Of a stretch of DNA of 64,000 nucleotides, positions 30,367 through 40,324 are shown in pieces (position 1 is the first letter of the stretch; each line of letters starts with the position of its first letter). Under the pieces are notes generated by a model that did not search any database, was not told the origin of the DNA, and worked only from the letters and a program-made list of their open reading frames with translations. The stretch is from NCBI RefSeq assembly GCF_018417535.1, contig NZ_CP070977.1:2046001-2110000 (forward strand). The letters are read 5' to 3'. The DNA comes from Burkholderia pyrrocinia. GTDB lineage: Bacteria > Pseudomonadota > Gammaproteobacteria > Burkholderiales > Burkholderiaceae. Made by a program: the position numbers and the translations under genes.

Positions 30367-31224
30367 CTACCCCTTCACCGCGCCCGCCGTCAGCCCGCGC
30401 ACGAAGTAGCGGCCGGCGACGATGTAGACGAGCAGCGTCGGCAGCGCGGCGATGATCGCGCCGGCCATGTCGACGTTGTACTCCTTCACGCCCGTCGACG
30501 TGTTGACGAGGTTGTTCAGCGCCACCGTGATCGGCATCGAATCGACGCCGGAGAACACGATCCCGAACAGGAAGTCGTTCCAGATCTGCGTGAATTGCCA
30601 GATCAGGCACACCATGAAGATCGGCAGCGACACGGGCAGCAGGATCTTCGTGAAGATCGTGAAGAAGCCCGCGCCGTCGATGCGCGCGGCCTTCACGAGC
30701 TCGGACGGCACGCTCACGTAGAAGTTGCGGAAGAACATCGTCGTGAACGCGATCCCGTACACGACGTGCACGAACACGAGGCCGGGAATCGTGTTGGCGA
30801 GGCCGAGCATCCCCTGCAGGCGCGCCATCGGCAGCAGGATCACCTGGAACGGGATGAAGCAGCCGACCAGCATCATCGTGAACAGCGCGTCCGCGCCGCG
30901 AAAGCGCCAGTGCGTGAGCACGTAGCCGTTGAACGCGCCGATCAGCGACGAGATCAGCACGGCCGGAATCACCATCTGCAGCGAGTTCAGGAAGAACGGC
31001 TTCATCCCGTCGCAACGCACGCCGGTACAGGCACCGCTCCACGCCTTCACCCACGGATCGACGGTCCAGCTGGTGGGCGGCGTCAGCAGGTTGCCGGTGC
31101 GCAACTGGTCGAGGTCCTTGAACGACGTCGACAGCATCACGTAGATCGGGAACAGGAAATACAGCGCGAACAGGATCAGCGCCGCGTAGATCACTGCCCG
31201 GCTGATCGTCATCTTAGGCTGCAT
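30367..31224 (-). CDS. gtsC: Sugar ABC transporter permease (GtsC/MalG type)
   Basis: 285 residues, six membrane helices. The cytoplasmic coupling loop ELVKAARIDGAGFFTIFTKI followed by LLPVSLP is the EAA motif that docks on the ATPase. The periplasmic loop has TSWTVDPWVKAW and two cysteines. The first 11 bp overlap the 3' end of the preceding permease gene, so both permeases are translated together in equal amounts. The glucose assignment rests on neighbours zwf, pgl and glk. Confidence 0.9.
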   Translation of the reverse strand: MQPKMTISRAVIYAALILFALYFLFPIYVMLSTSFKDLDQLRTGNLLTPPTSWTVDPWVKAWSGACTGVRCDGMKPFFLNSLQMVIPAVLISSLIGAFNGYVLTHWRFRGADALFTMMLVGCFIPFQVILLPMARLQGMLGLANTIPGLVFVHVVYGIAFTTMFFRNFYVSVPSELVKAARIDGAGFFTIFTKILLPVSLPIFMVCLIWQFTQIWNDFLFGIVFSGVDSMPITVALNNLVNTSTGVKEYNVDMAGAIIAALPTLLVYIVAGRYFVRGLTAGAVKG

Positions 31225-32152
31225 TGCGGGTGCTCCTCGATTCCATATACATCAGCGGCACCAGCACCGCGACCACGGTCGCGAGCATCATCACCGACGA
31301 CGCCGCGCCGAGCCCGAGCTGGCCGCGGTTGAACGAAAACGTATACATGAACATCGCCGGCAGCGACGACGACGTGCCCGGGCCGCCCGCCGTCAACGCG
31401 ACAACGAGGTCGAAGGTCTTGATCGTGATGTGGCAGAGGATCAGCAGCACCGAGAAGAACACCGGGCGCATGCTCGGGATCACGATCTTGCGGTAGATGG
31501 TCGGCAGCGTCGCGCCGTCGACCTGCGCGGCCTTGAAAATCTCGGCGTCGACGCCGCGCAGCCCCGCGAGGAACAGCGCCATCACGAAGCCGGTCGACTG
31601 CCAGACGGCCGCGATCACCACGCAGAAGATCGCCTTGTCCGGATCGTCGAGCCAGCCGAACGAGAAGCTCGTCCAGCCCCAGTCGTGCATCACCTTCTCG
31701 AGGCCGAGGCCCGGGTTCAGGATCCACTGCCACGCGGTGCCGGTGACGATGAACGACAGCGCCATCGGGTACAGGAAGATCGCGCGCAGCGCGCCTTCGT
31801 TGCGGATCCGCTGGTCGAGCAGGATCGCGAGGAACAGCCCGAGCGCGACGCAGACCGCGATGAACGGAATCCCGAACCAGCCGAGGTTCGCGGCGGAGGT
31901 CCACCACACGTCGTTCTGGAACAGGTCCGAGTAACGGCCGAAGCCGTCGAATTCGTAGTTCGGCAACAGCCGCGAGTTGGTCAGCGACAGATAGCCGGTA
32001 ATCAGGATGAAGCCGTAGATGAATACCACGGCGATCGCGACGCTCGGCGCAAGCACGAGCTTCGGGATCCAGCGATCGGCGAAGGCCGACATCGGCGACG
32101 TACGCCGTGCGGCGGCAGCGCCGGATCCGTTTCCGCTAAAAGGGGCAGCCAC
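31214..32152 (-). CDS. gtsB: Sugar ABC transporter permease (GtsB/MalF type)
   Basis: 312 residues from the GTG at 32152, with six membrane helices after an N-terminal cytoplasmic tail. The EAA loop AEIFKAAQVDGATLPTIYRK, then IVIPSMRPV, is clear. The start: GTG at 32152 has AGGAG 9 nt upstream, whereas the internal ATG at 32092 (MSAFADRW) has no ribosome site. The extra 20 residues are Gly/Ala/Ser-rich and harmless. It overlaps the next permease by 11 bp. Confidence 0.9.
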   Translation of the reverse strand: MAAPFSGNGSGAAAARRTSPMSAFADRWIPKLVLAPSVAIAVVFIYGFILITGYLSLTNSRLLPNYEFDGFGRYSDLFQNDVWWTSAANLGWFGIPFIAVCVALGLFLAILLDQRIRNEGALRAIFLYPMALSFIVTGTAWQWILNPGLGLEKVMHDWGWTSFSFGWLDDPDKAIFCVVIAAVWQSTGFVMALFLAGLRGVDAEIFKAAQVDGATLPTIYRKIVIPSMRPVFFSVLLILCHITIKTFDLVVALTAGGPGTSSSLPAMFMYTFSFNRGQLGLGAASSVMMLATVVAVLVPLMYMESRSTRNAA

Positions 32153-32290
32153 TTGATTCGACTCCTGGAACGAGGGCGACGCAGGCCGGGCCGGCGCCGG
32201 GTACGGCACGGGCCCGCGGGCGAGCCCGTTTGCTGCACTTGCAAAAACGCCCGGCCGATGAAGCGTGCCCGGCCGGGCGCCTGTCGCGCG

Positions 32291-33538
32291 TTACTTGACC
32301 TTCGCGGCCTTCGCGAGCGCGGCGACCGCGCTCTTCGAATCCTGCTGCGAGTTCATGAACTTCGTCACGACGTCCGTGATCGCGCCGGCGGTCGCATCGC
32401 TCTGCGCCATCCCGTGCGCGAGCGACGGCACGAAGCCGCCCGACTTGATCGCGGTCTGCTCGTCGGCATATGACTTCTTCGCGCAGTCGTCGAACTTGTC
32501 CATCTTCACGCCGAGGCGCACCGGCACCGAGCCCTTCAGCAGGCTGAACTGCTCCTGGAAGTCCGGCGTCATGATCGTCTTCGCGAGCGAGATCTGGCCC
32601 GCCGTCGGGGCCTTCTCGCCCTTCTGCTGGAAGAACACGAACGAATCGACGTTGAACGTGTACGAATTCGCCGTACCCGGCACCGCCGCGCAGATGTAGT
32701 CCTTGCCCGCCTTCTTGCCCGCGTTCTCGAACTCGCCCTTCGCCCAGTCGCCCATGAACTGCATGCCGGCCTTGCCGTTGATGACCATCGCGGTCGCGAG
32801 GTTCCAGTCGCGGCCGTTACGGCCCGTATCGAAGTAGCCCTGGATCTTGCGCACCGTGTCGAACACGGACAGCATCTGCGGCGACGTCAGCGTCGCCTGG
32901 TCGAGATCGACCAGCGCCTTCTTGTAGAACGCCGGGCCCTGCGACAACACCACGTCTTCCCACAGCGTCAGGTCCTGCCACGGCTGGCCGCCCATCGCGA
33001 CCGGCTGGATGCCCGCGGCCTTCAGCTTGTCGGCCACCGCGAAGAATTCGGGCCAGGTAGTCGGCACCTTCGCACCGATCTTGTCGAGCGCGGCCTTGTT
33101 GATGTACAGCCAGTTCACGCGGTGCACCGAGAACGGCGCGGCAACGGTGTGGCCCTTGTACTTGATGATCTTGTCGATTTCCGGCGGCAGGTTCTGCTTC
33201 CAGTCGCCGGCGGCGGAATCGACGTTGACGAGCACGCCCTGGTCGGCCCAGTCCTGAATCAGCGGACCCTTGATCTGCGCGGCCGACGGTGCGTCGCCGC
33301 TGATCACCTTGGTCTTCAGCGCGGTCATCGCCGCGGCGCCGGCGCCGCCCGCGACCGCAAAGTCCTTCCACACATAGCCCTGCTTCTGCAGGTCGTCCTT
33401 CAGCACGCCGACGGCCTTCGACTCGCCGCCCGAGGTCCACCAGTGCAGCACCGTTACGTTCTCGGCTGCCTGCGCCGCCACGGCGCCAGCCATCAGACCT
33501 GCGGCGCAGAGCGCACCCATGATCGAGCGAACTTTCAT
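32291..33538 (-). CDS. gtsA: Periplasmic sugar-binding protein (GtsA-like, glucose/mannose)
   Basis: 415 residues with a Sec signal peptide, MKVRSIMGALCAAGLMAGAV, cleaved near AAQA-AEN (about residue 25). The mature start VTVLHWWTSGGESKAVGVLK is nearly the hallmark of Pseudomonas GtsA-type glucose-binding proteins; FMGDWAKGEFENAGKKAGKD and the LARPF-like core also fit family 1 solute-binding proteins. It delivers sugar to the two permeases downstream. First gene of the four-gene importer operon and divergent from zwf, with 431 bp between the starts. Confidence 0.93.
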   Translation of the reverse strand: MKVRSIMGALCAAGLMAGAVAAQAAENVTVLHWWTSGGESKAVGVLKDDLQKQGYVWKDFAVAGGAGAAAMTALKTKVISGDAPSAAQIKGPLIQDWADQGVLVNVDSAAGDWKQNLPPEIDKIIKYKGHTVAAPFSVHRVNWLYINKAALDKIGAKVPTTWPEFFAVADKLKAAGIQPVAMGGQPWQDLTLWEDVVLSQGPAFYKKALVDLDQATLTSPQMLSVFDTVRKIQGYFDTGRNGRDWNLATAMVINGKAGMQFMGDWAKGEFENAGKKAGKDYICAAVPGTANSYTFNVDSFVFFQQKGEKAPTAGQISLAKTIMTPDFQEQFSLLKGSVPVRLGVKMDKFDDCAKKSYADEQTAIKSGGFVPSLAHGMAQSDATAGAITDVVTKFMNSQQDSKSAVAALAKAAKVK

Positions 33539-33884
33539 TACTTATCTCCTCCAGACTGAATCAACTCGTGAGGTCCCCTGACCGGGAACCGGCTTCTTGA
33601 TAACGACGGGGAAATCGAGCCGCGGGACGCATGCAGCGTACGGGGCCGATGACCGGCCGGGCTCTTACAGAAAGCGTGAATCGAGATTCAACGGCGTGTC
33701 TCCTCTTTGTGTTTCTGGCCCGCCGCGATCATGCGGCGCGAGCCCGGGGCCGACGGTGCGCGAACGATGCGCACCATCAATGTCCGATAACATTCGGCAC
33801 AAGGCGCTCCCGAAGGCGAAGCTCGCGCAGTTCATCGACCGCACTTCTTTTTTTCTTCGCCCAGGTGCTACCCCTTGCGGCGGA
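33539..33884. promoter_or_regulatory. Divergent control region, gtsA side
   Basis: About 345 bp with no supported gene, between the importer operon and zwf. It contains a 6+2+6 palindrome TGAATC-GA-GATTCA (33677-33690), and hairpins CGCCGC/GCGGCG (33721-33738) and GGTGCGC/GCGCACC (33755-33775). No named riboswitch is recognised. The likely gtsA promoter is here but no element pair is clear. Confidence 0.45.
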
Positions 33885-33901
33885 TTGTAGTTAAACTACA
33901 A
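33885..33901. promoter_or_regulatory. HexR-type operator ahead of zwf
   Basis: TTGTAGTTAAACTACAA is a perfect 17-bp palindrome. It matches the published HexR site TGTAAT-N3-ATTACA except for a symmetric A-to-G/T-to-C pair. It lies 69 bp before the zwf ATG, and zwf is the first gene of the operon that ends with a HexR-domain protein. HexR represses until 2-keto-3-deoxy-6-phosphogluconate binds; that mechanism is family knowledge, and binding here is inference. Confidence 0.75.
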
Positions 33902-33969
33902 TTCAGTGTCAAAAATATTTTTATCGCACTACGGATCGCTTCCCAGCACCCCCAACCCGGCGGAGACAC

Positions 33970-35439
33970 ATGCATACCGATTCCACCTTTACCTTCGTAC
34001 TTTTCGGCGGCACCGGCGATCTGTCGATGCGCAAGATCCTGCCCGCGCTGTTCGAAGCGCACCGCGCGAACATGCTGGCGGAGAGCGGCCGGATCATCGC
34101 GGTGGCACGGCACGAATCGGATCGGGCGGGGTATCTCGAGTGGGTCGACACGCACGTGAAGCCGCATGCGGTCAAGGCGGCCGGCAAGGCGTTCGACGAA
34201 GCCGCGTGGAAATCCTTCCTCGAACGCATCGAGTACGTGAAGCTCGACCTCGGCCGCGCGGAAGACTACGTCGTGCTGCGCGACGCGATCGCGTCGCTGC
34301 CCGGCATCCGCGTGTTCTATCTCGCGACGGGCCCGTCGCTGTTCGTGCCGATCTGCAACGCGCTCGCGTCGGTCGGGCTGAGCGAAGGTTCGCGCATCGT
34401 GCTCGAGAAGCCGCTCGGCTACGACCTGCGTTCGTCGAATGCGATCAACGACGCGGTCGGCGAGATCTTCGCGGAAGGCCAGATCTACCGGATCGACCAC
34501 TACCTCGGCAAGGAGCCGGTGCAGAACCTGCTCGCGCTGCGCTTCGGCAATGCGCTGTTCGAGCCGCTGTGGCGCCGCGAATGGGTCGAGAGCATCCAGA
34601 TCACGATCGCCGAGGAACTCGGCGTCGAAGCACGCGGCGATTTCTACGACAATACGGGCGCGCTGCGCGACATGGTGCAGAACCACCTGCTGCAACTGCT
34701 GTCGATCGTCGCGATGGAGCCGCCGCATTCGATGGATTCCGACTCGGTGCGCGACGAGAAGCTGCGCGTGCTGCGGGCGCTGAAGCCGGTCGATCCGCGC
34801 GACATCGGCAAGGTTGCCGTGCGCGGCCAGTATCATGCGGGCGTGATCAAGGGCGCGCAGGTGCCGGCCTACGCAACCGAGCCGGGCGTGAAGCCCGACA
34901 GCCAGACCGAAACCTTCGTCGCGCTGAAGGTCGAGATCGAGAACTGGCGCTGGGCCGGCGTGCCGTTCTTCCTGCGCACCGGCAAGCGTCTTGCCGACCG
35001 CGTCGCGGAGATCGTCGTCAACTTCCGCCCGGTGCCGCACTCGGCGCTCGGACCGACCGCGCTGCGGCCCGGCGCGAACCGCCTCGTGATCCGGCTGCAG
35101 CCGAACGAGACGATCCGGCTGTACTGCCTCGCGAAGCAGCCCGGCGAAGGGATGAACCTCGCGAGCGTGCACCTCGATCTCGCGTTCGACCAGTTCTTCA
35201 AGGAAGGGCAGATGGAGGCGTACCAGCGCCTGCTGCTCGACGTGATCAACGGCCGGCTCGCGCTGTTCGTGCGTCGCGACGAGCAGGAAGCCGCATGGCG
35301 CTGGGTCGAGCCGATCCTGAACGAATGGGCGCGCACGCTGAAGCCGCCGAAGCCGTACGCGGCGGGCACGTGGGGGCCGGCCGCGGCGAGCGCGATGCTC
35401 GCGCAGCACGACACCTGCTGGCTCGAAGAAGAAAACTGA
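33970..35439 (+). CDS. zwf: Glucose-6-phosphate 1-dehydrogenase
   Basis: 489 residues. Oxidises glucose-6-phosphate to 6-phosphogluconolactone with NADP+, opening the Entner-Doudoroff and oxidative pentose phosphate routes. Nucleotide site FVLFGGTGDLSMRKILPALF at residues about 8-27, the active-site RIDHYLGKEPVQNLLALRFG near 175, and the EELGVEARGDFYDNTGALRD block. GGAG lies 5 nt upstream of the ATG. The first gene of zwf-pgl-glk/hexR, with a HexR-like palindrome in its promoter region. Confidence 0.97.
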   Translation: MHTDSTFTFVLFGGTGDLSMRKILPALFEAHRANMLAESGRIIAVARHESDRAGYLEWVDTHVKPHAVKAAGKAFDEAAWKSFLERIEYVKLDLGRAEDYVVLRDAIASLPGIRVFYLATGPSLFVPICNALASVGLSEGSRIVLEKPLGYDLRSSNAINDAVGEIFAEGQIYRIDHYLGKEPVQNLLALRFGNALFEPLWRREWVESIQITIAEELGVEARGDFYDNTGALRDMVQNHLLQLLSIVAMEPPHSMDSDSVRDEKLRVLRALKPVDPRDIGKVAVRGQYHAGVIKGAQVPAYATEPGVKPDSQTETFVALKVEIENWRWAGVPFFLRTGKRLADRVAEIVVNFRPVPHSALGPTALRPGANRLVIRLQPNETIRLYCLAKQPGEGMNLASVHLDLAFDQFFKEGQMEAYQRLLLDVINGRLALFVRRDEQEAAWRWVEPILNEWARTLKPPKPYAAGTWGPAAASAMLAQHDTCWLEEEN

Positions 35440-35527
35440 TGCAAGCCGTTGCCGTGCGCGCCACCGCGCTCGGCAACGTGCCCCACGATTCGTACGATTT
35501 GAACAGACAAAGCAGTCCGGAGGAGAT

Positions 35528-36208
35528 GTGATCGAGATCCACGCTTTCGACACCCAGGAAGCGCAAAGCGAAGCGCTTGCGCGCGCCGTCGGCGATGCGC
35601 TGCGCGCCGCGCTTGCCGGCCCCGTGCGCCCGACGCTCGCGGTGTCCGGCGGCACGAGCCCGCGCCCGTTCCTGCAAACGCTGTCGCATGCGGCGCTCGA
35701 CTGGGCCGGCGTCGACGTGACGCTGGTCGACGACCGCTGGGTGCCGGAGGACGACGCGGCCAGCAACGCGCACCTCGTGCGCGACACGCTGCTGCAGCAC
35801 GCGGCGGCCCCTGCCCGCTTCCTGCCGCTCGTCGACACGCGCAGCGCGCTCGACGCGCACGTCGCCGCGCTGAACGCGAACGCCGATTACCGCGTGCCCA
35901 CCGTCGCGGTGCTCGGCATGGGCGAGGACGGCCACACCGCGTCGATCTTCGCCGACGCGCCCGAATGGGACCACGCGATCTCGACGTCCGAGCGCTTTGT
36001 CGCCGTGCATCCGGGCGCCGCGCCGCATGCGCGCGTGAGCTTCTCGCTCGATGCGCTGAAGCGCGTCGACCGGCTGTTCCTGCTGATCGCGGGCCCCGCC
36101 AAGCGTGAGGTGCTCGACGCCGCGGCCGCGTCGCTGCAGAAGAACGCGATTTCCCAACTGGCCAACGACAAGGGGACCCAGCTCGATGTCTACTGGTGCG
36201 CAAAGTAA
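35528..36208 (+). CDS. pgl: 6-Phosphogluconolactonase
   Basis: 226 residues. Hydrolyses 6-phosphogluconolactone made by Zwf. The family's [33 protein letters not shown] and [18 protein letters not shown] motifs are all present. The GTG at 35528 is preceded by GGAGGA, so it is the start. The 3' end overlaps the glucokinase fusion gene by 23 bp, so pgl and glk are coupled. Confidence 0.95.
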   Translation: MIEIHAFDTQEAQSEALARAVGDALRAALAGPVRPTLAVSGGTSPRPFLQTLSHAALDWAGVDVTLVDDRWVPEDDAASNAHLVRDTLLQHAAAPARFLPLVDTRSALDAHVAALNANADYRVPTVAVLGMGEDGHTASIFADAPEWDHAISTSERFVAVHPGAAPHARVSFSLDALKRVDRLFLLIAGPAKREVLDAAAASLQKNAISQLANDKGTQLDVYWCAK

Positions 36209-38114
36209 GGCGGCCGTCGCGGGCCAGCATGCCGACGGCCCGCGCCTGCTCGCGGACGTCGGCGGCACCAACGCGCGCTTCGCGCTGGAAACCGGTCCGG
36301 GCGAGATCACACAGATCCGCGTGTATCCCGGTGCCGATTATCCGACGATCACCGACGCGATCCGCAAGTACCTGAAGGACGTGAAGATCAGCCGCGTGAA
36401 CCACGCGGCGATCGCGATCGCCAATCCGGTCGACGGTGACCAGGTCACGATGACCAACCACGACTGGAGCTTCTCGATCGAGGCGACGCGCCGTGCGCTC
36501 GGCTTCGACACGCTGCTCGTCGTCAACGACTTCACCGCGCTCGCGATGGCGCTGCCGGGCCTGACCGACGCGCAGCGCGTGCAGGTCGGCGGCGGCACGC
36601 GCCGCCAGAACAGCGTGATCGGGCTGCTCGGGCCCGGTACCGGGCTCGGCGTGTCGGGGCTGATTCCGGCCGACGACCGCTGGATCGCGCTCGGCAGCGA
36701 GGGCGGCCACGCGTCGTTCGCGCCGCAGGACGAGCGCGAGGATCTGGTGCTGCAGTACGCGCGCAAGAAGTTTCCGCACGTGTCGTTCGAGCGCGTGTGC
36801 GCGGGCCCCGGCATGGAGATCATCTATCGCGCGCTCGCCGCGCGCGACAAGAAGCGCGTGGCCGCGACCGTCGACACGGTGGAGATCGTCGAGCGCGCGC
36901 ATGCGGGCGACGCACTCGCGCTCGAGACGGTCGAATGCTTCTGCGGAATTCTCGGCGCATTCGCGGGCAGCGTCGCGCTGACGCTCGGCGCGCTCGGCGG
37001 CGTGTACATCGGCGGCGGCGTCGCGCTGAAGCTCGGCGAACTGTTCACGCGCTCGTCGTTCCGCGCGCGCTTCGAGGCGAAGGGCCGCTTCACGCACTAT
37101 CTCGAGAACATCCCGACCTACCTGATCACCGCAGAATACCCGGCGTTCCTCGGCGTGTCGGCGATTCTCGCGGAGCAACTGTCGAACCGCTCGGGCGGTG
37201 CGTCGTCGGCCGTGTTCGAACGGATCCGCCAGATGCGCGACGCGCTGACGCCGGCCGAGCGCCGCGTCGCCGATCTCGCGCTGAACCATCCGCGTTCGAT
37301 CATCAACGATCCGATCGTCGACATCGCGCGCAAGGCCGACGTGAGCCAGCCTACCGTGATCCGCTTCTGCCGCTCGCTCGGCTGCCAGGGGCTGTCGGAC
37401 TTCAAGCTGAAGCTCGCCACCGGCCTCACCGGCACGATCCCGATGAGCCACAGCCAGGTGCATCTCGGCGACACGGCCACCGACTTCGGCGCGAAGGTGC
37501 TCGACAACACGGTGTCGGCGATCCTGCAGTTGCGCGAGCACCTGAACTTCGAGCACGTCGAGAACGCGATCGAGATCCTGAACGGCGCGCGGCGCATCGA
37601 GTTCTACGGGCTCGGCAACTCGAACATCGTCGCGCAGGACGCGCACTACAAGTTCTTCCGCTTCGGGATTCCGACGATCGCATACGGCGACCTGTACATG
37701 CAGGCCGCGTCGGCCGCGCTGCTCGGCAAGGGCGACGTGATCGTCGCGGTGTCGAAGTCGGGGCGTGCGCCCGAGCTGCTGCGCGTGCTCGACGTCGCGA
37801 TGCAGGCCGGCGCGAAGGTGATCGCGATCACGTCGAGCAACACGCCGCTCGCGAAGCGCGCGACCGTCGCGCTCGAGACCGACCACATCGAGATGCGCGA
37901 GTCGCAACTGTCGATGATCTCGCGGATCCTGCATCTGCTGATGATCGACATCCTCGCGGTCGGCGTCGCGATCCGCCGCGCGTCGACGAACGGCGAACTG
38001 CCCGAGGCCGTCGCGCAGGCAAAGGCGCGCGCAAGCGACGACGAAACGGCCGATGTGCTCGACTGGCTGAGCCACGGCGCGTCGCCGGCGGCGAAGGACG
38101 TCGCGCGGGACTGA
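36186..38114 (+). CDS. glk: Bifunctional glucokinase / RpiR-HexR family regulator
   Basis: 642 residues. Residues 1-335 are a bacterial glucokinase: [14 protein letters not shown] (22-35), the active-site VVNDFTALA (112-120), [13 protein letters not shown] and [10 protein letters not shown]. Residues about 343-420 form the RpiR helix-turn-helix ([31 protein letters not shown]). Residues about 465-600 are a sugar-phosphate SIS domain ([23 protein letters not shown]). The fusion is known in Burkholderia; it joins the kinase to the regulator of the pathway. The start at 36186 gives the kinase N-terminus and overlaps pgl by 23 bp. A HexR-type palindrome before zwf suggests autoregulation. Confidence 0.96.
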   Translation: MSTGAQSKAAVAGQHADGPRLLADVGGTNARFALETGPGEITQIRVYPGADYPTITDAIRKYLKDVKISRVNHAAIAIANPVDGDQVTMTNHDWSFSIEATRRALGFDTLLVVNDFTALAMALPGLTDAQRVQVGGGTRRQNSVIGLLGPGTGLGVSGLIPADDRWIALGSEGGHASFAPQDEREDLVLQYARKKFPHVSFERVCAGPGMEIIYRALAARDKKRVAATVDTVEIVERAHAGDALALETVECFCGILGAFAGSVALTLGALGGVYIGGGVALKLGELFTRSSFRARFEAKGRFTHYLENIPTYLITAEYPAFLGVSAILAEQLSNRSGGASSAVFERIRQMRDALTPAERRVADLALNHPRSIINDPIVDIARKADVSQPTVIRFCRSLGCQGLSDFKLKLATGLTGTIPMSHSQVHLGDTATDFGAKVLDNTVSAILQLREHLNFEHVENAIEILNGARRIEFYGLGNSNIVAQDAHYKFFRFGIPTIAYGDLYMQAASAALLGKGDVIVAVSKSGRAPELLRVLDVAMQAGAKVIAITSSNTPLAKRATVALETDHIEMRESQLSMISRILHLLMIDILAVGVAIRRASTNGELPEAVAQAKARASDDETADVLDWLSHGASPAAKDVARD

Positions 38115-38152
38115 TGCACGGCGCGGCGTCGGCCGCTTCCTGCACGCCAAAG

Positions 38153-38190
38153 AACAACGCCACCGGCGCATCGCGCGCGGTGGCGTTGTT
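38153..38190. terminator. Convergent terminator after glk/hexR
   Basis: AACAACGCCACCG (38153-38165) and CGGTGGCGTTGTT (38178-38190) form a 13-bp stem with a GC-rich 12-nt loop. No long T-run. It lies between the convergent glk/hexR and the Bcr/CflA gene. Confidence 0.7.
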
Positions 38191-38213
38191 CATGGTGCCG
38201 CCCGGCTGCCGGT

Positions 38214-39431
38214 TCAGGCGCCTGCTTTCACCGGCCGCCCGTGCCAGCGCAGCACGAGGTAGCGGCCGGCGAAACACAGCACGCCCGTGACGCCGATCGT
38301 CACGCCCATCGCGAACGGCGTGCCGTCCGCGAGTGCGCCGATCGCGACGCTCGCCAGCGCGCCGAGCGCGAGCTGCATCGCGCCGAACACGGCGGCCGAC
38401 GCGCCCGCGTTGTGCGGATAGCGATGCATGAGGTCGGTCGTGCAGTTCGCGGACAGGATCCCGACCACGCCGACGACGAAGAACAGGCACACGACGATCG
38501 ACCACAGCCCGCCCCACCCGGTCAGCGCGACGAGCGCGACCGCGAGCGACGCGATGCAGCTCACGAGCGACGCGGCCGCGATGATGCGCAGCGAGCCGAT
38601 GCGGCCGACGAGCCGCGTGTTCGCGAAGTTGCCGATCATGATCCCGACGACGTTCAGGCCGAACAGCAGCCCGTAGTGCTGCGGCGACACGTGGAAATAC
38701 TCGATGTACACGAACGGCGTCGCGGTGATGTACGAGAACATCGACGCGAACGCCATCCCGCCGCACAGCATGTGCCCCCACGCAACGGGATCGGACAGGA
38801 TGCGCCCGTACGACGCGAACGACGCGAGCACGGCCGTGCTCTTGCGCCGCTCCTTCGGCCAGGTTTCGGGCACGCGCAGGTACGCGGTCGCCGCGCACAC
38901 CGCACCGAACACGGCCAGCACGACGAACACACCGCGCCAGCCCGAGAAGCGCAGGATCTGGCCGCCGATCAACGGCGCGAGCAGCGGCCCGACCGCGGTG
39001 ACGATCGCGACCATCGACAGCACCTTCGCCGCGTCGCTCGGCTCGTGCGCGTCGCGCGCGATCGCACGGGCCAGCACCGACGCGGCGCCGGCGCCGAGCG
39101 CCTGCAGGAAGCGCACGACGATCAGCATGTCGATCGAGCCCGCGACGAAGCAGCCGATACTCGCGAGCGTGAACAGCGCGATGCCGCCGAGCAGCACGGG
39201 GCGGCGGCCCCACGTGTCGGACAGCGGGCCGTACAGCAGCATGCCGATCGAGAAGCCGGCCATGAAGCTCGTCAGCGTGCGCTGCGCGGCGCCGGGGCTG
39301 ACGGAGAAGCCGTCGGCGATCGACGGCAGGCTCGGCAGGTACATGTCGGTGGCGATCGGCCCGCAGGCGGCGAGCGCGCCGAGCAACAGGATCAGCCGGG
39401 CATCGGGCCGGCGCCGGACGACGTGAGACAT
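38214..39431 (-). CDS. Bcr/CflA family multidrug exporter (MFS)
   Basis: 405 residues, 12 membrane helices. DHA1-type features: the helix 1 motif LAACGPIATDMYLPSLPSIA, loop motif A YGPLSDTWGRRPVLLGG, and motif C-like GPLLAPLIGGQIL in helix 5, which marks proton-drug antiporters. Bcr/CflA members export bicyclomycin, chloramphenicol or other compounds; the substrate here is unknown. The ATG at 39431 is the natural start; a longer frame upstream encodes non-conserved Arg-rich sequence. Confidence 0.92.
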   Translation of the reverse strand: MSHVVRRRPDARLILLLGALAACGPIATDMYLPSLPSIADGFSVSPGAAQRTLTSFMAGFSIGMLLYGPLSDTWGRRPVLLGGIALFTLASIGCFVAGSIDMLIVVRFLQALGAGAASVLARAIARDAHEPSDAAKVLSMVAIVTAVGPLLAPLIGGQILRFSGWRGVFVVLAVFGAVCAATAYLRVPETWPKERRKSTAVLASFASYGRILSDPVAWGHMLCGGMAFASMFSYITATPFVYIEYFHVSPQHYGLLFGLNVVGIMIGNFANTRLVGRIGSLRIIAAASLVSCIASLAVALVALTGWGGLWSIVVCLFFVVGVVGILSANCTTDLMHRYPHNAGASAAVFGAMQLALGALASVAIGALADGTPFAMGVTIGVTGVLCFAGRYLVLRWHGRPVKAGA

Positions 39432-39684
39432 GGGTATCCGGATTGAAGCCCGCGCGCATCGGGGCGCGCGTGGCGGTGAAGACGGGGGCCGCGCCGCAGA
39501 CGGCGCGCTCGGGCCCATGATTGTACGCGCAACTTTTTTGCGTGCTGCGGGCCGTGTGCGGGAGCGGGCCAGGAAACACCGGCGCGGCGCCCGTCGCGCG
39601 GGATCGCGGGATCGCGCGCGGATTCGATTAAGCTTGCTGCTGCTTGCTTCTCTTGTCTGACCAATTCGACGCACGACCGAACCG

Positions 39685-40137
39685 ATGACCGCTTTCCTGC
39701 TGATCTGGAGCCCCAAGAAATGGCCATGGCCAGAACTGCCCGACGTCGCCGCGCGCGTGAAGGCCGGCGAAGCCGTGCATGACGTGTGGGGCTGCGGCTT
39801 CGCGCGCAGCATCCTGCCGGGCGACCGCGTGTTCCTGCACCGCGTCGCGAAAGAGCCCAAAGGTGTATTCGGCTCCGGCTACGTGACGCGCGCGCCGTAC
39901 GAGGTGCCCGATCCGTCGACGAAGCGCGGTTACCGGCTGTGCATCGACTTCGTGTACGACTGGCTGGTCGACGCGCACCAGGACGTCGTGATCGCGCGCG
40001 ACGCGCTGCGCGTCCACCCGTACTCGGTACAGACCTGGGATGCGCAGACGTCCGGCACGTCGATCAAGCCGATGGTCGAAGGCCCGCTCGAGAAACGCTG
40101 GGCCGAGCTGACCGGCAAGCGCAAGCCGCCGCTCTAA
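39685..40137 (+). CDS. EVE/PUA-like domain protein (hypothetical)
   Basis: 150 residues, [40 protein letters not shown] and [13 protein letters not shown] compact beta-barrel pattern with Trp near the start and a GSGY strand resembles the EVE or PUA-like domains that bind modified bases, often linked to restriction. That similarity is my reading of the pattern, not a firm match. No HNH or other nuclease is fused. It is divergent from the Bcr gene and followed by hemL. Confidence 0.7.
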   Translation: MTAFLLIWSPKKWPWPELPDVAARVKAGEAVHDVWGCGFARSILPGDRVFLHRVAKEPKGVFGSGYVTRAPYEVPDPSTKRGYRLCIDFVYDWLVDAHQDVVIARDALRVHPYSVQTWDAQTSGTSIKPMVEGPLEKRWAELTGKRKPPL

Positions 40138-40324
40138 CCGGATCGGTCGCCGGATCGAATGGAGCCCTCGTTTCCGGCCCCCGCCTGCGTCCCTGCGCGC
40201 CGAAAGGCCGCAGACCGGCCAGCGGGCCCGCCGCGCGCGTCTCCGGTACAATCAGACGATCGTTCCGCCCAGGCGCCGCGGCCCGTGCACAGGCCCCCGC
40301 GCCCTTCTCTCGCAGGTTTCGCTC

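Noticed and set aside
34869..38171. A 1,100-codon open frame on the minus strand opposite zwf, pgl and glk/hexR
   Set aside because: Its product is almost only Arg, Ala, Asp, Glu and His in the pattern of a reverse-strand shadow of GC-rich genes, and the three plus-strand genes are certain. Long antisense frames like this occur over most genes in the window.
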